Positions 15,460-23,149 of a stretch of 64,000 nucleotides of DNA are shown here, piece after piece. The notes under the pieces were generated by a model that had not been told where the DNA came from, did no database searches, and worked only from the letters and a program-made list of their open reading frames with translations. Made by a program: the position numbers and the translations under genes. Each line of letters begins with the position of its first letter. Positions within the stretch are counted from its first letter, which is position 1. Source of the DNA: JAMXLJ01 sp036558745 (GTDB lineage: Bacteria > Actinomycetota > Acidimicrobiia > IMCC26256 > JAMXLJ01); assembly GCA_036558745.1 (NCBI GenBank), contig DATBEZ010000006.1, positions 1 to 64,000 on the forward strand, given 5' to 3'.

Positions 15460-16019
15460 CACCACACCTTGTCGCTGAAGCTCTCGGCCGGCGTGTCGGG
15501 CTCACCCGTCGGCTTGAACCCGAGCAGCGAGCCCTCGAGCGCGCTGCCCGAACGGTTGCCGATCTCGTCGACGTTGCGCTTGCCCTTCTTGGCCCAGACC
15601 GCCTTCACCCGCATGCCCGGGCGCACCTCGTCGATGGGCGTGTCGAGGATGTCCTGGAGGATGAGCATGCCGCCCGGCGGGTCCAGCAGGATCGACGCCC
15701 GGACGAACGGCTCGGTCTCCTTCTGGCCGTAGTACTGGACCGGCGTGACGACGGTGTAGTTGGTGACCGTGCCCGCGTCGGCCAGCTGGATCTCGTTGCG
15801 CTCGTCGAGCTCGATCGTGTCAATCGGGCAGTACCCCTTCGGGGGGACGTAGACGAGCTTGCACTTCGGGCACTGCTGCGCGATGAGGCGGCCGTCCATC
15901 AGCGCGTCCCGGAAGCGCATGACCGGCGCGCTCACGATGTCGGAGTACGCCAGCGACATGAAGTACTCCATCATCGTGACCGGCTCGTTCGGGTCGGTCG
16001 ACGTCGTGGTGTCGGTCAC
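15459..16019 (-). CDS. Zn-ribbon/OB-fold (DUF35) protein partnering the aldolases
   Basis: 186 residues from the GTG at 16019, which overlaps the stop of the preceding gene (GTGA). Residues about 45-70 carry a rubredoxin-like zinc ribbon (CPKCKLVYVPPKGYCPID; three Cys are clear, so the fourth ligand is uncertain). An OB-fold follows (VTNYTVVTPVQYYGQ, VRASILLDPPGGMLILQDIL). DUF35 proteins act as docking subunits for thiolase-like enzymes, placing the acyl-CoA. The order OB-fold, Ltp4, Ltp3 is the same as Rv3521-Rv3522-Rv3523. It probably forms a complex with the products of 14389 and 13217. Confidence 0.86.
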   Translation of the reverse strand: MTDTTTSTDPNEPVTMMEYFMSLAYSDIVSAPVMRFRDALMDGRLIAQQCPKCKLVYVPPKGYCPIDTIELDERNEIQLADAGTVTNYTVVTPVQYYGQKETEPFVRASILLDPPGGMLILQDILDTPIDEVRPGMRVKAVWAKKGKRNVDEIGNRSGSALEGSLLGFKPTGEPDTPAESFSDKVW

Positions 16020-16462
16020 GCGGCACCTCCCTCGGGCACGAAGCACTCGATGTCGTCGATGCGGCCCTTGCGCTCGTCGCGAAAGCGCGCCGTGACCCGC
16101 ATCCCGGTCTTCATCGCGTCGATGGAGCCCGCGTCGACCGCGTGGACCATCGCGGTGTCGGCGCCGTCGAGCTTGACCAGCGCGAACGCGAACGGCCGGT
16201 CGAGCGGGTGCTTGCGCGTCGGCTCCGTCACCCACGACCACGCGGTCACCGTGCCACCCGGCCCGACCTCGACGAAGTCGGGTTTGAGCGCGTTCCCGGT
16301 ATCGGGGTCGTACTCGAGCGGCGGGACGATCACGCGCTTCCCGTCGCGGATGCCGAGGATCTTCCCGTCGCGCAAGCCGGTGAAGAACGGCCCGATGACC
16401 GGCCCCAACGTGCGCGTGTACGGGAACTCGATCGTGTGGGTGGTGGCCCGTAGCTCCGTCAC
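16016..16462 (-). CDS. Second OB-fold (DUF35-like) protein, first gene of the aldolase operon
   Basis: 148 residues from the GTG at 16462. An ATG at 16486 is in frame but would place the KstR-like palindrome (16472-16485) inside the coding region, so the GTG is preferred. The sequence has an OB-fold pattern (FVEVGPGGTVTAWSWVTEP, FAFALVKLDGADTAMVHAVD, MRVTARFRDERKGRIDDIEC) but no four-Cys zinc ribbon. It is probably a degenerate paralogue of the downstream DUF35 protein. The two would correspond to the two halves of the longer Rv3521. It overlaps the next gene by four bases and is likely repressed by KstR through the adjacent site. Confidence 0.8.
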   Translation of the reverse strand: MTELRATTHTIEFPYTRTLGPVIGPFFTGLRDGKILGIRDGKRVIVPPLEYDPDTGNALKPDFVEVGPGGTVTAWSWVTEPTRKHPLDRPFAFALVKLDGADTAMVHAVDAGSIDAMKTGMRVTARFRDERKGRIDDIECFVPEGGAA

Positions 16463-16471
16463 GTCCCCGAG

Positions 16472-16485
16472 TAGAACACATTCCA
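16472..16485. promoter_or_regulatory. KstR-like operator upstream of the OB-fold/aldolase operon
   Basis: TAGAACACATTCCA fits the KstR consensus TnnAACnnGTTnnA with one mismatch (ATT for GTT). It lies 10 bases upstream of the GTG at 16462 and immediately downstream of the kstR coding region. That position suits repression of the minus-strand operon 16462-10961. Confidence 0.7.
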
Positions 16486-16525
16486 TTTCTGAGCGGCAAC
16501 CGGAGCGGGCGAGTCGGAAACGGCC

Positions 16526-17113
16526 TCAGGTCGGGAGGAGGAGGCGGGCGGCGGACTCGAGCTCGTCGCCGACGTCGCCGACGTTGGACCAGTCGTTGAC
16601 CCAGCCGAGCAACGACGAGAACCACACGTGCGAGAGCACGGTCACGACGTCCCTCGCGCGCGCGGGGTCGACGTCGTCGCCCATCGGTCCCGACAACAAC
16701 TGCATCATGAGCACCGTCATCTGCGCCTGGCAGTCGGCCACCGCGGGATCCGGTGACGAGATGGCCGTCACCATCGCCTTGCCGAGCCGGGGCTGACGCT
16801 CGATCGCCCGCATCGCGCGACGCACCACGTCGACGACGCGGTCGGCCGCGGTCGCACCCCGCGGCGGTTGCCGCTCGATCCGGCCCTGGATGTCGCTCGA
16901 GAACTCGACGAGCGTCGCCGCGAGCAGATGATCCTTCGACGCGAAGTAGCGGTAGATCGTGCCCAGCGCGACGTGCGCCCGCGAGGCGACATCACGCATC
17001 TGCACCGCGTCGTACCCGCCCTCGGCCGCCAGCTCCATCGCGGCCTTGATCACCCGCTCGCGCCGGGCCGCCTGGTTCCTGGTGAGGGCCTCACCGTTCG
17101 CGTCGACGACCAC
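16526..17113 (-). CDS. kstR: KstR-like TetR-family repressor of sterol catabolism
   Basis: A 195-residue TetR regulator. The HTH region (residues about 33-63: GGYDAVQMRDVASRAHVAL, then GTIYRYFASKDHLLAA) matches M. tuberculosis KstR (Rv3574), which has GGYEAVQMRAVADRADVAVG and GTLYRYFPSKVHLL. The C-terminal helices match too (HVWFSSLLGWVNDWS against KstR DVWLSNLLAWL). KstR binds TnnAACnnGTTnnA palindromes and is released by 3-oxo-steroid-26-oyl-CoA. Sites of that form occur in this window at 16472, 26344 and 55569. The gene starts 18 bases after the LCP gene ends, so it may be read through from the envelope operon. Confidence 0.88.
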   Translation of the reverse strand: MVVDANGEALTRNQAARRERVIKAAMELAAEGGYDAVQMRDVASRAHVALGTIYRYFASKDHLLAATLVEFSSDIQGRIERQPPRGATAADRVVDVVRRAMRAIERQPRLGKAMVTAISSPDPAVADCQAQMTVLMMQLLSGPMGDDVDPARARDVVTVLSHVWFSSLLGWVNDWSNVGDVGDELESAARLLLPT

Positions 17114-17131
17114 GTCGCCACGCTAACGCGA

Positions 17132-18703
17132 CTACGTCTGTGGGCAACTCTCCCGGGGCGGCTTCGGCGCGACGACACCCGTGGTCGTGGTGGTCGTCGA
17201 CGACGAGCTCGTCGCGGCTTGTTGCGCCGCCTGTGCCTCGGCGACGTACAGGATCACCGGGGAGACGACCTGCTTGAAGTCCGCGCCGAGGAGGATGACG
17301 ACCGCGTCGTCGGGAAGGTTCGGATCGTCGACGAGCCGACCGGCGCCACCGAGATAGGTCTGGACCGCGCGCGCCGCATCGAGCTGCTGCGGGCGGTAGT
17401 GGACCTCGGTGATAGCCGCCGGAGCGCTTGCGTCGCCGGCACCCGCGCTCACGAAGTGGTACTGCGTGACGAGCGTCTGCAATACCGAGTTGGCCTGGTT
17501 GGCGACGCCGGTGCCGTTGAGCACGTGCACCTTGATCTGGTCGGGCGGGATGTTCTTGGGCGGAGCGGGCGTGCCGCCGAACGTGTTCAACCGCTGGAAC
17601 AGGTCGTCGGCGTCGGGCTGCTTGAGCACGAGGTTCACGTTGTCGCCCGCACCCTGCACGGGCAGCGTCATCGTCTGGAGCCCGTTCGGGTCGGACGGAT
17701 CGACGTCGCGGAACGCACGAACGAGCGCGAGCAGCTCGCTGTGCTTGTTCGCGAGCGCGTCGTCGACCTTGAGCTTGCCGACGACGCTGTTCGCGATGTC
17801 GTTCGCCGCGAACACGTCGCTCTCCGACTTCTTGAACGCCAGTGTCGCGAGCTGCCGGATGAAGTCCTGCTGACGCGCGACGCGGTCCAGGTCGCCGCGC
17901 GGGCTGGCATCACGCCACCTCCCGTCCCGGTAGAAGAGAAGATGCCGCGCGCGCACGTATTGGAGCGCCTGTTGCCCGTTCAGCTTGAACGTTCCGGCCG
18001 ACGGCTCGTAGAGACCGGTGCAGAGGTCGTAGGCCGGCGCCGGGAACGAGACCGGAACGCTGCCGATGGCGTCGACGATGCCCGCGAACGAGTCGAACCC
18101 GACCTCGACGTAGTGACTGATCTTGATGCCGAAGTCGCTCTGGATCGTGTCGATGAGAAGCTGGGGCCCACCGTTGAACGCGGCGTTGATCTTCTGACGG
18201 CCCTTGCCCGGGATGTTCACGAGTGTGTCGCGGGGCAGCGACACCACGAGCATCCGCTTCTGCGAGGGGTCGACGTGCACGATCATCATCGTGTCGGAGC
18301 GTTGGCCGCCTTCCTGTTGCGCGCTCCCGAAGGCCTGGTTCTGCTGCGCGGTCTGGTCGAGCGTGCGCGCGTCCGACCCGATGACGAGGAAGTTGCCCGC
18401 GTTCGCCGCGGGTTCCTTGGCGAGCTCCAGGTTGTGCACGTGGCCGATGCGCGACAGCTTCTGGTTGACTCCGGCCCTCACACCGACGAGCCCGCCGACG
18501 ATCACGATGCAACAGAGACCGAGCGCGATCAGGTACCGGCGGGCGAAGCGGTCCCATGCCACCGCTGGCATCTTCATGCGAGGCTTCGCGCTCGCCGCGC
18601 GCCGCTCCGCCCTGGTGGGTGGCCGCGCGTCGTCGGCGGACTCGGACGCTTCGCGCCGCATCGGTGCGTCCGGCTCGTCGGGCGTATCGCGCGTGTCAGG
18701 CAC
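17132..18703 (-). CDS. LytR-CpsA-Psr (LCP) family cell-wall glycopolymer transferase
   Basis: 523 residues from the GTG at 18703, which overlaps the phosphatase stop by eight bases; an ATG at 18661 is an alternative. A charged cytoplasmic N terminus is followed by one membrane helix (YLIALGLCCIVIVGGLVGVR). The LCP catalytic domain then shows NFLVIGSDAR, RSDTMMIVHVDP, MLVVSLPRDTLVNIPGKG, KINAAFNGG and the conserved Arg segments QYVRARHL and DLDRVARQQDFI. A LytR C-terminal domain (IKVHVLNGTGVANQANSV) follows. LCP enzymes attach polyprenyl-linked glycopolymers such as arabinogalactan to peptidoglycan outside the membrane. Pairing with a low-molecular-weight Tyr phosphatase suggests a capsule or glycopolymer regulation unit. 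Confidence 0.9.
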   Translation of the reverse strand: MPDTRDTPDEPDAPMRREASESADDARPPTRAERRAASAKPRMKMPAVAWDRFARRYLIALGLCCIVIVGGLVGVRAGVNQKLSRIGHVHNLELAKEPAANAGNFLVIGSDARTLDQTAQQNQAFGSAQQEGGQRSDTMMIVHVDPSQKRMLVVSLPRDTLVNIPGKGRQKINAAFNGGPQLLIDTIQSDFGIKISHYVEVGFDSFAGIVDAIGSVPVSFPAPAYDLCTGLYEPSAGTFKLNGQQALQYVRARHLLFYRDGRWRDASPRGDLDRVARQQDFIRQLATLAFKKSESDVFAANDIANSVVGKLKVDDALANKHSELLALVRAFRDVDPSDPNGLQTMTLPVQGAGDNVNLVLKQPDADDLFQRLNTFGGTPAPPKNIPPDQIKVHVLNGTGVANQANSVLQTLVTQYHFVSAGAGDASAPAAITEVHYRPQQLDAARAVQTYLGGAGRLVDDPNLPDDAVVILLGADFKQVVSPVILYVAEAQAAQQAATSSSSTTTTTTGVVAPKPPRESCPQT

Positions 18704-19259
18704 CGCACGCCTCGCCCGCCGTGCCGGCGAGGTTCCCCGCGATGCGCGCCATGGCGTCGTCGAGGATCGCGGCGGTCCGCAAGTAGGTCTCGAGCGGTTC
18801 GCCGACCGGGTCCGAGACCTCGTCCTGCGGGTGCCCGATGGGCCGTCCGGGCTCGCGCAGCGCGGCGACACGGGCAAGCCAGTCGCGCACGGGCTCGTCC
18901 GCACCGCGCGGCCCGGTCCGCACGCCGAGGCGGGCCAGCTCGCGCACCATGAACACCCGGTCGCGCGCGTCAGGAGCGCGCAGCGCGACGAAGTCGACGT
19001 GTGCTCGGGTCATGGCGAGGACCAGGTCGGCGTGGGCGATGAGCTCCGGCGTGAGGGGTCGGCTGCGGTGCTGGGTCACGTCCAGCCCGTGCTGGCGCAT
19101 GGCCGTGATCGCCTCGTCGGTCGCCCGTCCACGCCAGCGCATCGTGCCCGCGGAGTGCACACGCGCGTCGACGCCCTGCGCCTCGAGGTGGTGGCGGAGC
19201 AGGGCCTCGCCCATGGGGGAGCGGCAGATGTTGCCGGTGCAGATGACGAGGATGTCGAT
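18696..19259 (-). CDS. Low-molecular-weight protein-tyrosine phosphatase (start codon non-canonical)
   Basis: Member of the arsenate-reductase-like LMW-PTP family. The catalytic P-loop ICTGNICRSPMGEALL (C-X5-R, Cys codon at 19239-19241) opens the domain. The C-terminal acid loop is DEVSDPVGEP (DP motif). The first ATG/GTG in frame is at 19214, after the P-loop, and would give an inactive enzyme. Upstream the frame stays open to a TGA at 19302-19304 but has no ATG, GTG, TTG or CTG. I therefore place the start at an ATC (19259 or 19253), which would be very unusual; a sequence error is possible. It is co-transcribed with the LCP gene and probably dephosphorylates envelope-related tyrosine kinases. 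Confidence 0.8.
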   Translation of the reverse strand: MDILVICTGNICRSPMGEALLRHHLEAQGVDARVHSAGTMRWRGRATDEAITAMRQHGLDVTQHRSRPLTPELIAHADLVLAMTRAHVDFVALRAPDARDRVFMVRELARLGVRTGPRGADEPVRDWLARVAALREPGRPIGHPQDEVSDPVGEPLETYLRTAAILDDAMARIAGNLAGTAGEACGA

Positions 19260-19353
19260 GCCGCCGGAGTGTAGGAGGAGAGGTTGTCTGGACGGTCGCG
19301 CTCACCGTGGTGACAAGCTCGGGGGCCCGAAACGAAGCGACGAGGAGGACCAG

Positions 19354-20550
19354 ATGGGACCGCTCGATGGGGTGCGGGTCGTCGAGCTCGGCGTGTGGGT
19401 CGCAGGGCCGGGGGCCGGGGGCGTCCTCGCCGACTGGGGCGCCGACGTGGTCAAGATCGAGCCGCCGACGGGTGACCCGGCCCGGTCGTTCGCCTCGATG
19501 CTCGGCGGCGACCTCCCGTTCAACCCGCCCTTCGAGCTCGACAATCGCTCGAAGCGCAGCATCGTCATCGATCTCACGACCGACGACGGCCGGGACCTCG
19601 CGTACCGCCTCCTCGACGACGCCGACGTGTTCGTCACCAATGTGCGTCTCGCCGCGCTCGCCCGCCTCGGCCTCGACCACGACACGCTCACCGGTCGCTT
19701 CCCCCGCCTCGTGTACGCCGCGATCACCGGGTACGGGCTCGACGGTCCCGACAGGGACCGCGCCGCATATGACATCGGCGCGTTCTGGGCGCGCTCCGGA
19801 CTCGCGAGCCTGCTCACGTCACCGGGCGCGCACCCGCCGTTCCAGCGCGGCGGCATGGGTGACCACTCCGCGGGCATGAGCCTCGCCGCGGGTGTGTGCG
19901 CCGCGCTCGTCGCGCGCGAGCGCACGGGTCGCGGCCAGCTCGTCTCGACGTCGCTGCTGCGCCAGGGCATGTACACGATCGGGTTCGACGTCAACACAAC
20001 GTTGCGGTTCGGCGTGTCGATCGGCGTGGCCACGCGCGAGTCGATGGGCAACCCGGTCATCAACAGCTACCGCGACCGCGACGGACGATGGTTCTGGCTG
20101 ATCGGCCTCGAGGGCGAGCGCCACTGGCCCGACCTCTGCCGCGCGGTCGGTCACCCCGAGTGGATCGAGGACGAACGCTTCGGTGACGCACGCGGCCGGC
20201 GCAAGAACAGCGCCCAGCTGTGTGGCCTGCTCGACGAGATCTTCGCGACCCGTGGTCGCGACGAGTGGGGTGAGGTCTTCGACCGCGAGAACGTGTGGTG
20301 GGCACCCGTGCAGAGCGTCGACGAGGTGGTCGACGACCCGCAGGCCCGCGCCGCCGGTGCGTTGGTGGAGGTCCCCGACGACGGGGGCACGGCGACGATG
20401 GTCGCGACACCGGTCGACTTCGCGGACACGCCGTGGCAGCCGCGCTCGATGCCGCCGGAGCTCGGCCAGCACACGGACGCGATCCTCGACGAGTTGGGGA
20501 TGCGCGACGACGAGATCACATCGCTGCGCGAGCGCGGCATCGTCGCGTGA
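19354..20550 (+). CDS. CaiB/BaiF family class III CoA-transferase
   Basis: 398 residues. The ATG at 19354 is preceded by a strong AGGAGG at 19343-19348; the open frame to 18838 is antisense shadow. Start: MGPLDGVRVVELGVWVAGPG; then LADWGADVVKIEPPTGDPAR, NRSKRSIVIDL, YGLDGPDRDRAAYDIGAFWA and the family glycine-rich segments. The reaction is transfer of CoA between carboxylic acids. The Asp of AAYDIGAF is a candidate for the catalytic aspartyl-CoA residue. It is followed after about 90 bases by a FadD-type ligase on the same strand, so the pair could provide two routes for activating a side-chain acid. Confidence 0.88.
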   Translation: MGPLDGVRVVELGVWVAGPGAGGVLADWGADVVKIEPPTGDPARSFASMLGGDLPFNPPFELDNRSKRSIVIDLTTDDGRDLAYRLLDDADVFVTNVRLAALARLGLDHDTLTGRFPRLVYAAITGYGLDGPDRDRAAYDIGAFWARSGLASLLTSPGAHPPFQRGGMGDHSAGMSLAAGVCAALVARERTGRGQLVSTSLLRQGMYTIGFDVNTTLRFGVSIGVATRESMGNPVINSYRDRDGRWFWLIGLEGERHWPDLCRAVGHPEWIEDERFGDARGRRKNSAQLCGLLDEIFATRGRDEWGEVFDRENVWWAPVQSVDEVVDDPQARAAGALVEVPDDGGTATMVATPVDFADTPWQPRSMPPELGQHTDAILDELGMRDDEITSLRERGIVA

Positions 20551-20643
20551 GCGAGCGGAGCACGACGTCGACGTCGCCCGGCGACAGCACAGCGCGGAGC
20601 GAGCGCGCAGAGGTCGTCGCTTGATTCCTGCCCGGGACCCGAG
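20551..20643 (+). repeat. Intergenic spacer with a possible degenerate copy of the GAGCGAG leader repeat
   Basis: This spacer between the CoA-transferase and the ligase contains GAGCGAGCGGAGCACGACG and later CGGAGCGAGCGCGCAGAGG. These are reminiscent of the 5' half of the structured repeat found at 34669, 39116, 42338 and 62933. The downstream hairpin and the GTGAGCGAGAAGAC end are missing, so relatedness is uncertain. Confidence 0.3.
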
Positions 20644-22269
20644 GTGATCCACGAGTCGTACGCGACGGTGTGGGAGGCCGTCGCCGACGCGGTTCCCGAC
20701 GCCTCCGCGCTCGTCCAGGGGGACCGGCGCATCCGCTGGCGCGACTTCGAGCAGCGCGCAGCACGGCTGGCAGGCGCCCTGACCGAGCGCGGCGTCGCCC
20801 GCGACAGCAAGATCGCGCTGTACCTGTTCAACGCCCCCGAACACCTCGAAGCAGAGTTCGCCGCGTTCAAGCTGCGCGCGATCCCCGTCAACGTGAACTT
20901 CCGCTATCGGGAGCACGAGCTCGCGTCGCTGCTCGACAACGCCGACGCGGAGGTGCTGCTGTACCACCGCAGCCTCGCCGATCGCGTGGAGGGGGTGCGC
21001 GCGCACCTCGAACGGCTGCGGGTGCTCGTCGAGCTCCACGACGAGGGTGCCTCGACACCGCCCGTGCTCGACGGCGCCGTCGCGTACGACGAGCTCGTCG
21101 CGCACGGGCCGGTCGCGCCGCGCATCGAGCGCTCCGGTGACGACCTGCTGTTCTGGTACACGGGCGGGACCACCGGGCTCCCCAAGGGCGTCATGTGGCA
21201 CCAGGGCACGCTTCTCGCGTACGGGCTTCGCGGCGCCTACACGCTGCAGGACGCGACGCCGCCAGAGACGGCCGTGGGCGTGGCCGACGACGCGGTGCGC
21301 TTTCGCTCGCGCGGCACCGCACCCGTCCAGCTCCCGGGATCGCCACTCGTGCACGCGACCGCGGTGAACGCCGCGAACCAGGCGCTGTCGCTCGGCGGCA
21401 CGGTCGTGCTGCTCCCGTCGCGCCGCTTCGACGCCGAGGAGCTCTGGCGCGCCGTCGAACGGGAACGAGTCACGAACGTCACGATCGTCGGCGACGCCAT
21501 GGGACGGCGCATGGTCGCCGCCCTGGAAGCGGCCGAAGCGCGAGGCGAGCCGTACGACCTGTCGTCGGTGCGTCGCATCCTCAGTTCGGGCGCGATGTGG
21601 AGCGCGCCCGTGAAGGATGCCTTGCTCGCGTGCGGCGCGGCGCTCGACCTCTACGACGCGCTCGGCTCCAGCGAGGGCGTGGGCTACGCGCTCACGATCG
21701 TCGACCGCGTCGGCGACGCGGCAACCGCGCGCTTCCGGCTCGGCGAGCTCGCGGCGGTGCTCGACGACGACGGCCGTCGGCTCGCGCCCGGCGACGGAGT
21801 CGGCGTGCTCGCGGCCCGGACCTTCGTCGCGACCGGCTACTACAAGGACCCGGCCGCGAGCGCGCGGGTGTTCCGCGAGGTCGACGGCGAGCGATGGGCG
21901 GTGCCCGGCGACTTCGCGCGGCTCGAGCCCGACGGGACGGTCACCCTGCTCGGCCGTGGCTCCGGCTGCATCAGCACCGGCGGCGAGAAGGTGTATCCGG
22001 AGGAGGTCGAGGAGGTGCTCAAGGAGCACCCGGCCGTCGCGGACTGCGTCGTGGTCGGGATCCCGCACCCCGAATGGGGCGAGTGCGTCGCTGCAGTCGT
22101 CGCGGCACGAGAGCGCACGACGGTCACGGCGGACGAGCTCGCGAGCTGGGTCGGCGCGCGCCTCGCGTCCTACAAGCGGCCGCGCCACATCACGGTCGTC
22201 GACGAGGTGCGCCGCACGTCGGTGGGCAAGGCCGACTACGCGTGGGCCCGCGACGCGCTCACCCGCTGA
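20644..22269 (+). CDS. Fatty-acid/steroid acyl-CoA ligase, FadD19-like
   Basis: A 541-residue ANL-superfamily adenylate-forming enzyme starting at GTG 20644. The ATP/AMP loop YTGGTTGLPKG (residues about 172-182) is followed by the A5 region YDALGSSEGVG, then PGDFARLEPDGTVTLLGRGS, the hinge and ISTGGEKVYPEEVEEVLKEH, and the C-terminal catalytic Lys region TSVGKADYAWAR. Overall layout and the SGGEKVYPEEVE-type block resemble FadD19, which activates C26 carboxylated sterol side chains as CoA thioesters. A C-terminal overlap of 11 bases with the convergent hydrolase gene means transcription from the two strands collides here. Substrate class inferred from homology and context. Confidence 0.88.
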   Translation: MIHESYATVWEAVADAVPDASALVQGDRRIRWRDFEQRAARLAGALTERGVARDSKIALYLFNAPEHLEAEFAAFKLRAIPVNVNFRYREHELASLLDNADAEVLLYHRSLADRVEGVRAHLERLRVLVELHDEGASTPPVLDGAVAYDELVAHGPVAPRIERSGDDLLFWYTGGTTGLPKGVMWHQGTLLAYGLRGAYTLQDATPPETAVGVADDAVRFRSRGTAPVQLPGSPLVHATAVNAANQALSLGGTVVLLPSRRFDAEELWRAVERERVTNVTIVGDAMGRRMVAALEAAEARGEPYDLSSVRRILSSGAMWSAPVKDALLACGAALDLYDALGSSEGVGYALTIVDRVGDAATARFRLGELAAVLDDDGRRLAPGDGVGVLAARTFVATGYYKDPAASARVFREVDGERWAVPGDFARLEPDGTVTLLGRGSGCISTGGEKVYPEEVEEVLKEHPAVADCVVVGIPHPEWGECVAAVVAARERTTVTADELASWVGARLASYKRPRHITVVDEVRRTSVGKADYAWARDALTR

Positions 22270-23137
22270 GCCGCTCGCGCACGAGCGCGTCGGCGCGGGC
22301 GGTGTCCTCCTGCAGGAAGAAGTGGCCACCGTCGAGCTGCACGAACGGGGAGCCGGCGCGCTCGGCCTGAGCCGCGAACCACTCCGCCGGCAGGTTCGAG
22401 CGGGTCCCCGCGGCCACGGTCGCGGTCGCGCGCAGCGACGCGAGGTGCCCCCACGCCTCACGTGCGCCGCGCTCGTCGCCCGACACCTCGAACACCGTCG
22501 CCTCGGCCTCGGGCCGGCACGCGAGCTCGACCTGACCGTCGGAGCGCTCGACCGTCCCCCACAGCACGTACGCGTCGAGCGACTCGCGTGCGAGCTCGTT
22601 CAACGGGGGACGGCTGCCGTACGACGCGATCATCGTCGCCCGGTCGGGCCAGACCGCGCGACGCTTGCGCGCGATCGTCGCCATGTAGTTGCTGTTCTCG
22701 CCGGGCACTGCGGCGGCGCCGGGAACGATGTCGCCGATCGAGAATGCGATCGCCTCGCACAGCAGCACGCGCCGTATCGTGCCGGGACGGACGCGGTCGA
22801 TCACGACCGCGACGCCGCCTCCGAGCGACTCGCCGAGCGCCACGCACTCGCTCACGTCGAGCGCGTCCAGCACCGCGAGCACGTCGCGGGCCATGTGCTC
22901 GTACGCGTACCCGTCCACCGTCGCGGGCTCGTCGGTGCCGCCGTGGCCACGCAGGTCGACGCCGATGGGCCGGAACGCGTCGCGCAGACGCCGTGCGAGC
23001 GGGTCGAACAGCCCCGCGCAAAAGCCGTTGGGGTGCAGCAGCAACAAAGGCGGACCGTCGCCACCCCAGTCAAGCGCGGCGATGCGTAGGCCGTCGTTGC
23101 CGACGACGACCGGTCGAGGTTCCGGGTCGGCCGGCAA
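22259..23137 (-). CDS. Alpha/beta-hydrolase
   Basis: 292 residues with a classical alpha/beta-hydrolase layout: oxyanion region LLLLHPNGFCAGLFDPL, then IGVDLRGHGGTD, nucleophile elbow GESLGGG (Ser) and the C-terminal catalytic His in LDGGHFFLQED. The Asp/Glu of the triad is not assigned. No membrane segment or signal peptide. It could be a C-C hydrolase or esterase; meta-cleavage hydrolases such as HsaD share this fold, but nothing here is specific for HsaD. It is the distal gene behind the two acyl-CoA dehydrogenases at 23150-25456, with a 12-base gap, so a role in the same pathway is likely. Confidence 0.82.
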   Translation of the reverse strand: MPADPEPRPVVVGNDGLRIAALDWGGDGPPLLLLHPNGFCAGLFDPLARRLRDAFRPIGVDLRGHGGTDEPATVDGYAYEHMARDVLAVLDALDVSECVALGESLGGGVAVVIDRVRPGTIRRVLLCEAIAFSIGDIVPGAAAVPGENSNYMATIARKRRAVWPDRATMIASYGSRPPLNELARESLDAYVLWGTVERSDGQVELACRPEAEATVFEVSGDERGAREAWGHLASLRATATVAAGTRSNLPAEWFAAQAERAGSPFVQLDGGHFFLQEDTARADALVRERLSG

Positions 23138-23149
23138 GCGCGAGGTGGG

